Shown: positions 1 to 6,328 of the stretch, one piece after another | Layout: every line of letters begins with the position of its first letter | How positions within the stretch are numbered: position 1 is the first letter of the stretch | Assembly (NCBI GenBank): GCA_030705695.1 | Contig: JAUZPX010000098.1 | Location: 1 to 6,876, forward strand | Direction of reading: 5' to 3' | Source: Bacillota bacterium | GTDB lineage: Bacteria > Bacillota > Clostridia > Oscillospirales > Acutalibacteraceae | Length of the DNA stretch: 6,876 nucleotides | Made by a program: the position numbers and the translations under genes | Notes under the pieces: generated by a model | What the model was told of the DNA's origin: nothing | Seen by the model: only the letters and a program-made list of their open reading frames with translations | Databases searched by the model: none

Positions 1-721
1 AGGTGCGGATGCCGCGCTCGCATAAAATCACGTTTTCGTTGCCGCCCGCCATGATATATTCGGCGCTCATCAGCAGCTCTTTGAGGGTGTTGGCGAGGCC
101 TCGTTTGAGCAGAATCGGCTTTTGAGTCTGGCCGAGGGCCTTTAACAAATCGAAGTTTTGCATGTTGCGCGCGCCGACTTGGATCAAATCCACTTGTTCG
201 AACAGCGCAAGGTCGTTGATGTTCATGATCTCGGAGACGATGGGCAGGCCGGTCTCTTTCTTGGCTTCGAGCAGCAGTTCCAGCCCCTCGGCGTGCAGGC
301 CCTGAAAATCATACGGCGAGGTGCGGGGCTTGAACGCGCCGCCGCGCAGCATCGATGCGCCCGATTTTTTGACGCTTCTTGCGATTTCGAGAATTTGGTC
401 CGGGGTCTCGACCGAGCAGGGGCCGGCGATGATCTGAAAATTGCCGCCACCGATTTTGACGCCGGAGACGTCGACCACGGAGGGTTCTACGTGGAACTTC
501 CGGTTGGCCTTTTTATACGGCTCGGTGATGCGTTTGACGCTCTCGATGATCGAGAGGCCCTCGAGCAGGTTGATGTCGACCTTGCTGGTGTCGCCGATCA
601 GGCCGATGATGGTGTGATATTCGCCCTCGGAGACATAGGTCGAAAGGCCCATGCCCTCGAACCATTTGCACAAGCTCTCGCGCTGCTCCTTGGAGGTTCC
701 GTGTTTTAATACCGCGATCAT
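1..721 (-). CDS. aroF: 3-deoxy-7-phosphoheptulonate (DAHP) synthase, type I beta, C-terminus outside window
   Basis: Condenses phosphoenolpyruvate with erythrose 4-phosphate to DAHP, the first step of the shikimate pathway, in the cytosol. The 240 visible residues start with MIAVLKHG. Residues 1 to about 70 form a small alpha/beta domain like the ferredoxin-like regulatory domain of Thermotoga-type DAHP synthases, where Tyr/Phe bind. The TIM-barrel core follows, with AGPCSVE (residues 99-105; Cys102 matches the family metal ligand), RGGAFKPRTSP (126-136; the Lys is an active-site residue), QVGARNMQNF (181-190), LLKRG (204-208) and CERGIRT (234-240). The frame is open to the window edge, so the metal-binding His, Glu and Asp of the C-terminal barrel cannot be checked. 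The ATG at 719-721 is preceded by an AAGGAAG-type ribosome site about 10 nt upstream. It lies behind a Tyr/Phe attenuator and its own promoter. Family assignment is secure; the symbol could equally be aroA or aroG by local convention. Confidence 0.96.
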   Translation of the reverse strand, partial: MIAVLKHGTSKEQRESLCKWFEGMGLSTYVSEGEYHTIIGLIGDTSKVDINLLEGLSIIESVKRITEPYKKANRKFHVEPSVVDVSGVKIGGGNFQIIAGPCSVETPDQILEIARSVKKSGASMLRGGAFKPRTSPYDFQGLHAEGLELLLEAKKETGLPIVSEIMNINDLALFEQVDLIQVGARNMQNFDLLKALGQTQKPILLKRGLANTLKELLMSAEYIMAGGNENVILCERGIRT

Positions 722-781
722 AAATAAATTTCTTCCTTTCTTTCGTCCCGTGATAGGAGTATTGTCTTTTTTTAAATCAAG

Positions 782-812
782 AAGGGCCGTGCAGTGATTC
801 TGCACGGCCCTT
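782..812 (-). terminator. Attenuator terminator hairpin (3:4) of the aroF leader
   Basis: A perfect 13-bp GC-rich stem (arms 782-794 and 800-812) closes a 5-nt loop. On the minus strand it is followed by the U-rich run TTCTTGATTT. It sits between the leader peptide stop and the aroF start, so it would end transcription before aroF unless the competing antiterminator forms. The hairpin is seen directly; its attenuating role is inferred from the leader peptide and the alternative pairings. Confidence 0.9.
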
Positions 813-869
813 TGGTTTCTTATCGGGTAATCCCTATAAGTTCCTCAGTTGTTGGCAACGCGAATCACT
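793..869 (-). promoter_or_regulatory. Antiterminator pairing (2:3) of the aroF leader
   Basis: On the minus strand AGTGATTC (862-869), inside the last third of the leader peptide frame, is perfectly complementary over 8 nt to GAATCACT (793-800). The latter forms the loop and loop-proximal arm of the terminator. About four more pairs, two of them G-U, can be added across one bulged A. Forming this helix removes the top of the terminator stem, and it also uses bases shared with the 3' arm of hairpin 867-894. These are the expected properties of an antiterminator. Its in vivo formation is inferred. Confidence 0.75.
819..840 (-). other. Small hairpin between leader peptide stop and attenuator
   Basis: On the minus strand CTTAT, A, GGG, ATTA, CCC, G, ATAAG folds into an 8-bp stem with one A-G mismatch and a 4-nt loop. 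It fills the gap between the leader stop codon (845-847) and the terminator hairpin. It may just keep the leader structured or space the terminator from the terminating ribosome. No known motif was recognised in it. Confidence 0.4.
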
Positions 870-934
870 TCTTTTGTTTTGGGGCAAAAGAAGTAATAAT
901 AATAAAAGTAACGCGCTGTCAGTTTGGAAATCAT
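845..934 (-). CDS. aroF leader peptide, 29 residues with a Tyr/Phe run
   Basis: A short frame too small for most gene finders. It begins with ATG at 932-934, four bases after a strong AAGGAG (939-944), and ends with TGA at 845-847. Residues 9-16 read YFYYYYFF, that is five Tyr and three Phe codons in a row, inside RYFYYYYFFC; the rest is MISKLTA before and a mixed tail ending RVANN after. Such a run just upstream of a DAHP synthase gene is the hallmark of a ribosome-mediated attenuation leader. When charged tRNA-Tyr or tRNA-Phe is scarce the ribosome would stall on the run, cover the first arm of hairpin 867-894 and let the antiterminator form. The peptide itself probably has no function after release. 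The frame, ribosome site and codon run are seen directly; the mechanism is inferred from the trp/phe-type attenuators it matches. Confidence 0.9.
   Translation of the reverse strand: MISKLTARYFYYYYFFCPKTKEVIRVANN
867..894 (-). promoter_or_regulatory. Leader hairpin 1:2 overlapping the Phe/Tyr codons
   Basis: A perfect 10-bp stem (arms 867-876 and 885-894, 8-nt loop). Its 5' arm on the minus strand is the last Tyr-Phe-Phe part of the codon run and its 3' arm is CAAAAGAAG plus one base. The 3' arm abuts and slightly overlaps the antiterminator strand (862-869). A ribosome stalled on the Tyr/Phe codons would occupy the 5' arm and prevent this hairpin, which is the protector or pause hairpin position in classical attenuators. 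Confidence 0.75.
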
Positions 935-963
935 AGTTCTCCTTGACGGTTTGAATACCGCTT

Positions 964-981
964 TTCCGGCTATTTCCGGAA
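964..981 (-). other. 5' leader hairpin upstream of the leader peptide
   Basis: TTCCGG and CCGGAA form a perfect 6-bp stem around a 6-nt loop, only a few nucleotides after the predicted transcription start of the aroF leader. It may stabilise the 5' end of the transcript. Nothing ties it to the attenuator switch itself. Confidence 0.4.
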
Positions 982-990
982 CTTATTAGC

Positions 991-1020
991 ATTATAAGCG
1001 AAGAGGGAAGAAAATGTCAA
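991..1020 (-). promoter_or_regulatory. Promoter of the aroF leader and gene
   Basis: On the minus strand TTGACA (1015-1020) and TATAAT (991-996) are separated by 18 bp, both hexamers matching the housekeeping sigma consensus exactly. Transcription should start near 983-984, about 50 nt upstream of the leader peptide start. A strong, apparently unregulated promoter fits control by attenuation further down. Confidence 0.9.
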
Positions 1021-1050
1021 CTGTTTTGTAAAAAGTAATTTCGGCAAGAC

Positions 1051-4000
1051 TTATAACATATAGTCCATTAAAGTGTGTATTGCTTCATGCTGAGCATCAT
1101 TTTTATATAAATTACCTAATTCATCTAGAATCATGGAGGTATGAGGATATTTAATTCTCAGGGTTGCTGCGTTTTTAAAATAGTTATCCGCAATTCCCGT
1201 TTCTTCAACCCCATTAGTACAAGTATAAACACCTCTTTGATTAATTTTTTCTATACAAAACTCATTTTTTATTATAGGGCTATAATTACATTCAAAAAAT
1301 TCTCTTATAATTTCATGCGGGAAAATGCCATCTGTGCCTGCAATAGCATAACTTAAAAGACAACCCAAACAAATTTCAAAAGCACGGCTATATCCTATTT
1401 TTATTGAATATTGTTTTGCACTATCTATCCAATCATTAAATGTTTGCTTACAAACAGTAATATCATTACAGCCAGGTATTTTTTTAAAATGATTTAAAAC
1501 TTTAAGAGCGGAATTTGCAAGCTCAGGATTTTTTTTATTATCTTTATCAGTCGGTTCATCTTTTTTATAACAATATGTTATAAAATTAACAAATTCTTTG
1601 GGGTTTTTTGTCAAATATAAAGTTAAAAATTTTGGGGTTTTATTTTTGTCGAAAATATCAAGAAAAAAGATTTCTAATTGCGCAACTTGCAATTCACTAA
1701 TATTTTCGTTTTCGCATAATTTATCAAATAAAGTAGAGATGTCGTAATCTGAGTATGTTAGGACTTCATTTGCTTTTTTTAACTTAATTCTCTCAACTAA
1801 ACTTTCTAACGCTGTTATTATTAACTCTGAATCACTATAACCCGATAAAGCTAAAAGCTGTATAGCAGAATTTGGACGTCCATATTTTAATAATCGACTT
1901 GATAAAAAATTAATTAAGTCTAAATCCATATCGCTAATTTGATAAATGTTAACATTTTGCCAATAAAAATCGATTATATTGCTGTTAAAATTAATGAGTT
2001 TTTCTTTGAAAATACGAGTTATTGGAATATTACAAAGGATTTCCCCTTTTTCAATGTCCGAAAGGGATGTCGCTTTGTTTAATTTATCTATCAGTTTATC
2101 TAGTCCATTAATATTATATAAACTATTTATGAGAGAAACATATAGCCCAAAATTAATCCGTTTAAATCTCTTCAATAAGTTAAAATCATATTTATTATTA
2201 AATAGTCTTATAGCTAAGTAATCACCTACCTTTTTTGTATCCTCGATGCATTTGCAAAAATCAATAAACTTTTTAAGTCCATATTCTTCGAGAATGGTAT
2301 TAATAACTTCTTCTCTTTTTTGTAAAATTATTTTTTCATCCCGTTTATCATCTTCATAAGTTGCACTTAAATACGGCGAAGGATCTATAATTTTCGGATA
2401 ATATTTAAACAAATATTTATTTGTATTTATTGATTTTGGGGTAATCAGTAACAATAATTCTTCTAACTTTAATAAAAAACCTTTTGTAACAACCCATTCT
2501 GTATCAGGGAACTTTTTATACCCCCAAATTTTTTCCCGCAAAGCATCACAAACTATTATAACATCATCTTCCGTCATTTCACTACATGCTTTTATACATT
2601 TTTCAATATATAATGTAAATATTGACTCATATTCGGAAATGTTGCTAATCATATCTTTCCATTGCAAACCATTACTTTGGACCAAACTAAGCGACAATTC
2701 TAATACCTTGTTTAGAGATAAACTGAATTCATTTATAGTAACAGTACAATCATTTTTTTGCCACCGAGGTTTTTGTACAGGGCCACATAAGCTTCTATAA
2801 ACAGGTACCAAACTTATTATAAGATTCCATCCTGATCTGGGATAATCTTCACATATTTTTTCAAGAACTAGATTTCTTTCATCAATTAAAAGACAGCTCT
2901 GAGGATACCAAGTACAAAAAATATTATATAGAGAATCCAGGGGGGTATTCATGGTTTTATATATGAAGTTTCTTTCACTTAGCTTTATTAATACCATTAT
3001 AGCTCTAACTGCATAATTTTTAAACCAAACTAGTATTTCAAGAGCCCATAAAATATAGTTGTATTTATTCATAGCCAAAAATAAATGTTCTTGAGAAGAG
3101 AAAAGATTCCAAAATTCTGCTTCTGGTTTGCTTGTTTCAATTTCGAGTTTTTCTATTATGGCTTTTGGAGAAGCTTCAGTTAGAAGAGGCAGTGAAGGAC
3201 AAATCATAATCCATTGATCTAAAGTAACAATAGGAGCTAATAAATCTCTAATTAATAAGTACACAAAATCTTCAGTCGATAAAATATTAAAATGGTTTTC
3301 TGTATTATTTTTATCAGCAAGTATGATTAAATTAATTATCAATCCTTTACGAATCAACTCCGAGTATTTGTTTATATTTGATTCTTTTGTTGCTTTAAAT
3401 ACATCAATGATGCAATCTTTAAATTTTTCAATAGCCTCTCTTTGTATAAATATGAACAACGTACTCCAGAGGTCTTGTGCTGAAACTATTTGATAATTAT
3501 TCTGAATAGAAAAAATCGGAGCATCTTCTTTTATAGACCATTTGCTTATTTTTTCGATATATGAAGAATAATTTAATCCGCTAAGTTTTTCGATTATTTC
3601 TTTGTCTCCCTCATAATCTGATTTCCACCCACCAGCCAGTAAAGCGGGAATTAACTCATTGATATTTTGTTCTGATGACCATTTCGGCTGTTTTCTAATA
3701 GGTACATTTGTGATTAATCTATAAAAAGGTAAGAATCCTCCTTTTGACTCACTACTAATTTCAAAACTTACATCTGGCTTATATCCTAACAATTCTAAAG
3801 CCTTACTTAATATCTGTTTTGGACGTTTTGCAATTTCAATACATTCATTATCGTTTACGAATTTTGAAAAAGGAGAGAACTTACTTACTGGAAAAATTAC
3901 AAATGCATTATATAACCTAATTTCATCAGTGAAATTAAAGTGAGGGATTAGAAGTACTTTATCTCCATATGCTGTAATTGTTTCATCCCATATCGATATA

Positions 4001-4764
4001 GAGTCAATTATTAAAACTTTGTAAGTAATAGGGCTTTGGTTATCTTCACGAATTTTCATGATTGTAGCTATTATAAATAAAATTGATTCTAGAGAAGATT
4101 CCGAAATTAATGAATTATATCCTAAACCTTTATTTAACCATTCACATAATTGTTTAGATTGAAGTTCTCTACCAAAAAGAAAAAATTCTTTCGATAAATT
4201 CGGCGTAGTACTCAAGCAATATTCATCCCAGAATTCCTCTATCGTCATAAGACCTTCTATATGTTTTCCAATTATTTTTAACATCCAAATGGAAACAGAA
4301 GGACATTGTTCGAGCCATAATGAAATATTGCATGCATCAAAAATTTGTATGTCTTTCCACTTGTATTTAACTTTACTTTTATTAATTAAATCTGATATTG
4401 ATGTTTTATGATTCCATATTTTTAGTGTAGCAAAAATAAATACAGTTTCTTTTATATCTTCCCCCAATGGATTATCAGATCTTTTTTTAATATCATCTTC
4501 AAATTTACTTTTAGTATCAGTTTCTACACCAAATTCCCACACAGATTTACCGATTGGGAAATAATTAGTTTGTTCAGCGGATATTAAAACTCCATCATAT
4601 CCGGCATATTGAATGCCTTTTTCTTTTGGAAAATTAAAACTTGTTATATTACCAGATGTGCATAAAATAAGTCGTATCATTAATTCGGGAAGTATTTCCT
4701 GAGCTCTTCTAGGATCCTGTTTTGACCATGAATCAAGCATGGTAGCATTGATAGTCTCAATCAT
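1051..4764 (-). CDS. Large protein of unknown function, 1237 residues
   Basis: Function not known to me. I recognise a pattern from memory of long bacterial proteins of similar size. The N-terminal block has GYDG (residues 55-58), PIGKSVWEFG (70-79), a K...DDIKKR stretch (87-95), VFIFATLKIW (108-117) and FDACNISLWLEQCPSVSIWM (142-161). Next comes FLFGRE (195-200), a position where STAND ATPases begin, but no Walker A follows; instead there is SSLESILF (223-230) and an LLIPHF strand. The middle has ALLAGGW (374-380), SLPLLTEASP (524-533) and ILWALEILVW (571-580). The C-terminus has TDGIFP (1144-1149), NQRGV (1175-1179) and YPHTSMILDELGNLY. No transmembrane segment or signal peptide is evident. 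The ribosome site is weak (GAGTGAG about 5 nt before ATG). The gene is AT-rich and Lys/Ile/Asn-rich, unlike the genes on both sides, which suggests horizontal acquisition. A defence role is possible but unproven. Confidence 0.9.
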   Translation of the reverse strand: MIETINATMLDSWSKQDPRRAQEILPELMIRLILCTSGNITSFNFPKEKGIQYAGYDGVLISAEQTNYFPIGKSVWEFGVETDTKSKFEDDIKKRSDNPLGEDIKETVFIFATLKIWNHKTSISDLINKSKVKYKWKDIQIFDACNISLWLEQCPSVSIWMLKIIGKHIEGLMTIEEFWDEYCLSTTPNLSKEFFLFGRELQSKQLCEWLNKGLGYNSLISESSLESILFIIATIMKIREDNQSPITYKVLIIDSISIWDETITAYGDKVLLIPHFNFTDEIRLYNAFVIFPVSKFSPFSKFVNDNECIEIAKRPKQILSKALELLGYKPDVSFEISSESKGGFLPFYRLITNVPIRKQPKWSSEQNINELIPALLAGGWKSDYEGDKEIIEKLSGLNYSSYIEKISKWSIKEDAPIFSIQNNYQIVSAQDLWSTLFIFIQREAIEKFKDCIIDVFKATKESNINKYSELIRKGLIINLIILADKNNTENHFNILSTEDFVYLLIRDLLAPIVTLDQWIMICPSLPLLTEASPKAIIEKLEIETSKPEAEFWNLFSSQEHLFLAMNKYNYILWALEILVWFKNYAVRAIMVLIKLSERNFIYKTMNTPLDSLYNIFCTWYPQSCLLIDERNLVLEKICEDYPRSGWNLIISLVPVYRSLCGPVQKPRWQKNDCTVTINEFSLSLNKVLELSLSLVQSNGLQWKDMISNISEYESIFTLYIEKCIKACSEMTEDDVIIVCDALREKIWGYKKFPDTEWVVTKGFLLKLEELLLLITPKSINTNKYLFKYYPKIIDPSPYLSATYEDDKRDEKIILQKREEVINTILEEYGLKKFIDFCKCIEDTKKVGDYLAIRLFNNKYDFNLLKRFKRINFGLYVSLINSLYNINGLDKLIDKLNKATSLSDIEKGEILCNIPITRIFKEKLINFNSNIIDFYWQNVNIYQISDMDLDLINFLSSRLLKYGRPNSAIQLLALSGYSDSELIITALESLVERIKLKKANEVLTYSDYDISTLFDKLCENENISELQVAQLEIFFLDIFDKNKTPKFLTLYLTKNPKEFVNFITYCYKKDEPTDKDNKKNPELANSALKVLNHFKKIPGCNDITVCKQTFNDWIDSAKQYSIKIGYSRAFEICLGCLLSYAIAGTDGIFPHEIIREFFECNYSPIIKNEFCIEKINQRGVYTCTNGVEETGIADNYFKNAATLRIKYPHTSMILDELGNLYKNDAQHEAIHTLMDYML

Positions 4765-4866
4765 AAAAACTCACTCTTTCGACATGGTATTAACCATTTT
4801 GTACGGAGGTAATACTGGGTGTGAATGCATGGCATGATAAAGTCAAACTATGGTTTTTAATGTAGC
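4765..4866 (-). other. Spacer between the TspO-related gene and the large gene
   Basis: This 102-bp gap holds no gene. On the minus strand TTGACT (4841-4846) could be a -35 box, but no acceptable -10 lies 16-18 bp downstream, so I do not call a promoter. A 5-bp inverted repeat with a 4-nt spacer (ATGGT 4784-4788, ACCAT 4793-4797) lies about 20 bp before the start of the large gene and could be an operator or chance. No terminator with a convincing stem follows the TspO-related gene, so the large gene may be read from upstream. Confidence 0.4.
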
Positions 4867-5667
4867 TTAAGCCTTTTTCTTCTTCCGAAGAGAAAACACC
4901 GTGAGAATCACTGCGGCGGCGAACAGGACGAGGCAGACGATGACCGTGATGATCACATTCGGGTACTGCCCGGCAAAACCGGAGGATGATAGGTGCTTGA
5001 TCAAAATTCCGGCATAGGCCCAGATCAGCACAAGGCCGTAGGCGACGTCTTTATAACGCAGGGTCACGGCGATGCCTATCAGCGCGCCCACCGCGAGGAT
5101 GATCACGGTCCAGGCCGATTCGGACAAGCCGAAGCGATTCCACCCGATACTCACGAGGAACACTATCGCGTTTGCAATCGTCGCCACCGTAATCCAGCCG
5201 AAATAGACCGAAAAGGGAAGCCGGAGGAACCATTTCTCACGCACGGACAGGGGTGCGGCGTTGAGATTGCCGTTGATGTCGATGAGGTAGCATAACAGAA
5301 GGAGCATGAGAATCAACGACAGCGCGATGCGGTTATAATGCCAGGCGAAAATCCATGCGGTGTTGGCAAGCGAGGAGACGACAAACATCGAGCCGACTTT
5401 TCGCAAAAGGGTCACATCGGGTTCTTCTTTGCCGCGAAACAGTCCGATCTGATAGAGCGTGCTCGCCGCAAGCAGCAGATAAATGAGTCCCCAGATGGCA
5501 AATGTAAACCCCGCAGGTGCAAATAGATTGGGGTAGGAATCGGATACCGCGCCGGTAGTGATGCTGTTGATGGGCAGGATGTTCGCTAGTGCGTTGACAG
5601 TTACCATCGCGACGAAAGTGAACGCGATCAAAAATTTGAACAGTCCGCTGACCTTGGCTTTTTTCAT
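4867..5667 (-). CDS. TspO/MBR-related (tryptophan-rich sensory) integral membrane protein
   Basis: A 266-residue, very hydrophobic protein with about eight predicted helices, roughly at residues 10-32, 52-76, 91-111, 113-131, 149-172, 184-204, 208-226 and 237-260, and a positively charged RKKKKA tail. Sequence blocks typical of the longer TspO-like family are visible: LFAPAGFTFAIWGLIY (48-63), LANTAWIFAWHY (100-111) and LPFSVYFGWITVATIAN (150-166). Classical TspO proteins are about 160 residues with five helices and bind porphyrins or related ligands; this longer relative should not be assumed to do the same. The ATG at 5665-5667 has an excellent GGAGG seven bases upstream. It is GC-rich like aroF and unlike the next gene, so it is probably native. 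It has its own promoter and reads toward the large gene. Ligand and role cannot be told from sequence. Confidence 0.85.
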   Translation of the reverse strand: MKKAKVSGLFKFLIAFTFVAMVTVNALANILPINSITTGAVSDSYPNLFAPAGFTFAIWGLIYLLLAASTLYQIGLFRGKEEPDVTLLRKVGSMFVVSSLANTAWIFAWHYNRIALSLILMLLLLCYLIDINGNLNAAPLSVREKWFLRLPFSVYFGWITVATIANAIVFLVSIGWNRFGLSESAWTVIILAVGALIGIAVTLRYKDVAYGLVLIWAYAGILIKHLSSSGFAGQYPNVIITVIVCLVLFAAAVILTVFSLRKKKKA

Positions 5668-5740
5668 GAAAAGTCCTCCCTGAGTTTTTAATTATGCTGC
5701 TTGATCTTGGGGCGATTATCGATTTTCAAATGCCGATGTA

Positions 5741-5768
5741 ATTATAAAACCTTTTAGCAGGAAGTCAG
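5741..5768 (-). promoter_or_regulatory. Probable promoter of the TspO-related gene
   Basis: On the minus strand a perfect TATAAT (5741-5746) lies 16 bp after CTGACT (5763-5768), which matches four of six bases of the -35 consensus. Transcription would start near 5734, leaving a leader of about 67 nt that shows no riboswitch or leader frame I can recognise. Confidence 0.55.
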
Positions 5769-5853
5769 AAAAACAGTGCGATTTGGGAATGCCTAACGTA
5801 AGTAATATTATCGTATCACAGAAATTGACATTTTTCAACAGCTTTCATAAAAA

Positions 5854-5877
5854 CGGCATCACCATGCCGATTGTTTT
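5854..5877. terminator. Terminator-like hairpin in the divergent gap
   Basis: CGGCAT (5854-5859) and ATGCCG (5864-5869) form a perfect 6-bp stem with a 4-nt loop. On the plus strand it is followed by ATTGTTTTTT, on the minus strand by TTTT. No gene lies just upstream on either strand within the window, so direction and use are open. It may shield the two divergent transcription units at 5667 and 5977 from each other. Confidence 0.5.
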
Positions 5878-5908
5878 TTGCTTATAAATTGAAAGCCAGG
5901 CCAAAAGA

Positions 5909-5930
5909 AACCGAAATATCGGTTATTTTT
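5909..5930. terminator. Second terminator-like hairpin in the divergent gap
   Basis: AACCGA (5909-5914) and TCGGTT (5919-5924) pair over 6 bp around a 4-nt loop. T-rich tails follow on both strands (ATTTTT on plus, TCTTTT on minus). The stem is short and partly A-T, so it is weaker than the hairpin at 5854. Its right arm overlaps the predicted -35 element of the spoIIID promoter. Confidence 0.35.
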
Positions 5931-5952
5931 CGACCTTGACTCTGCATACATT
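5923..5952 (+). promoter_or_regulatory. Sigma-E-type promoter of spoIIID
   Basis: CATACATT (5945-5952) matches the sporulation sigma-E -10 consensus CATACAnT fully. TTATTTT (5923-5929), 15 bp upstream, matches five of seven positions of the -35 consensus KMATATT. The start would fall near 5958, some 18 nt before the spoIIID ATG. In Bacillus subtilis spoIIID is transcribed by sigma-E in the mother cell, so site and gene identity support each other. Confidence 0.65.
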
Positions 5953-5976
5953 ATAAAAAAATTGGGAGGGCGGAGG

Positions 5977-6141
5977 ATGAAAAGGGGACGGTACGGGAAG
6001 GAATACGGGACTTTGGACCCGATCTCGGACAGGGTGTTGATGCTTGGGGCTTATATCGCCGCAAGCGGCGCCACCGTTCGTGAAGCCGCAAAGCGCTTCG
6101 GCGTCAGCAAGAGCACGGTACATATAGACAACACAAAATAG
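5977..6141 (+). pseudogene. spoIIID: 5' fragment of the sporulation regulator spoIIID, interrupted in its helix-turn-helix
   Basis: SpoIIID is a small mother-cell DNA-binding protein that tunes sigma-E genes and sigK expression; family members are about 80-95 residues. This frame encodes 54. Residues 15-49 align by eye with SpoIIID: a DRVLMLGAYI helix, then GATVREAAKRFGVSKSTVH (31-49), the start of the recognition helix. The family then continues K-D-V-T-E-R-L-P; here it reads IDNTK and stops at TAG (6139-6141). Neither other frame restores the missing C-terminus, so this is not a point frameshift but a junction to different, AT-rich DNA near 6124. The ATG has GGAGG seven bases upstream and a sigma-E-type promoter. 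The residues before Asp14 (MKRGRYGKEYGTL) are longer than usual for the family. It is either a dead fragment or one exon-like half of a gene rejoined by excision of the inserted DNA. Confidence 0.85.
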
Positions 6142-6186
6142 AACGGTTTGTTTGGATGGTGGAATAAAACTTAATATCTATATCTT

Positions 6187-6218
6187 AAAACGCCTGAATA
6201 TAAGTGTTTGGGCGTTTT
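6187..6218 (+). terminator. Rho-independent terminator just inside the insertion
   Basis: AAAACGCC (6187-6194) and GGCGTTTT (6211-6218) form a perfect 8-bp stem around a 16-nt loop, followed on the plus strand by AATTTGC after the T run. It would end transcripts entering from the spoIIID promoter before they reach the restriction gene. The symmetry (A run before, T run after) allows it to act on both strands. Confidence 0.65.
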
Positions 6219-6304
6219 AATTTGCTTACTAGAGTTAGGGCTTGAAATAGGAATTATGTTAATATATTGAGACACGCGTATATTTATATTTAAAAATAAA
6301 AAAA

Positions 6305-6317
6305 GTTAGGAACTAAC
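6305..6317. repeat. Short inverted repeat upstream of the hsdS promoter
   Basis: GTTAG (6305-6309) and CTAAC (6313-6317) flank a 3-nt spacer, bordered by A runs on both sides, 11 bp before the -35 box of the next promoter. It could be an operator. On the minus strand it is followed by a long T run and could act as a weak terminator for a transcript leaving the element. Both uses are speculative. Confidence 0.3.
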
Positions 6318-6328
6318 AAAAAAATATA

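Noticed and set aside
158..709. Long plus-strand open frame across the aroF region
   Set aside because: It is antisense to a clear DAHP synthase with all motifs in order; open antisense frames are common in GC-rich genes and this one has no recognisable domain.
836..986. 9-nt complementarity between 836-844 and 978-986 as a long-range leader helix
   Set aside because: The predicted transcription start near 983-984 leaves only part of the 5' strand in the RNA, and the same bases pair better in the local hairpins 819-840 and 964-981.
721..1020. T-box riboswitch upstream of aroF
   Set aside because: No T-box consensus (AGGGTGGNACCGCG) is present in the leader; a leader peptide and three competing hairpins explain the region better.
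4060..4180. STAND/NACHT ATPase core after the FGRE motif of the large protein
   Set aside because: FLFGRE resembles the start of such domains, but no GxxGxGK[ST] Walker A follows; the expected position reads SLISESSLESILF, so nucleotide hydrolysis is not supported.
1024..4803. TTTTGTA at 1024-1030 and 4797-4803 as target-site duplication around the large gene
   Set aside because: Seven A-T-rich bases are likely by chance, the flanks are unrelated, and no transposase or terminal inverted repeat accompanies them.
5825..5853. Plus-strand housekeeping promoter TTGACA-17-TAAAAA
   Set aside because: The -10 box is poor and the start would lie inside the 5854-5869 hairpin; the sigma-E-type site closer to spoIIID is better placed.
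5923..6123. Minus-strand 66-codon open frame
   Set aside because: It is antisense to the spoIIID fragment, lacks a ribosome site that I can see and has no recognisable features.
6110..6180. spoIIID broken by a simple frameshift or sequencing error
   Set aside because: Translation of the other two plus frames past 6122 shows none of the expected continuation, and base composition changes at the same point.
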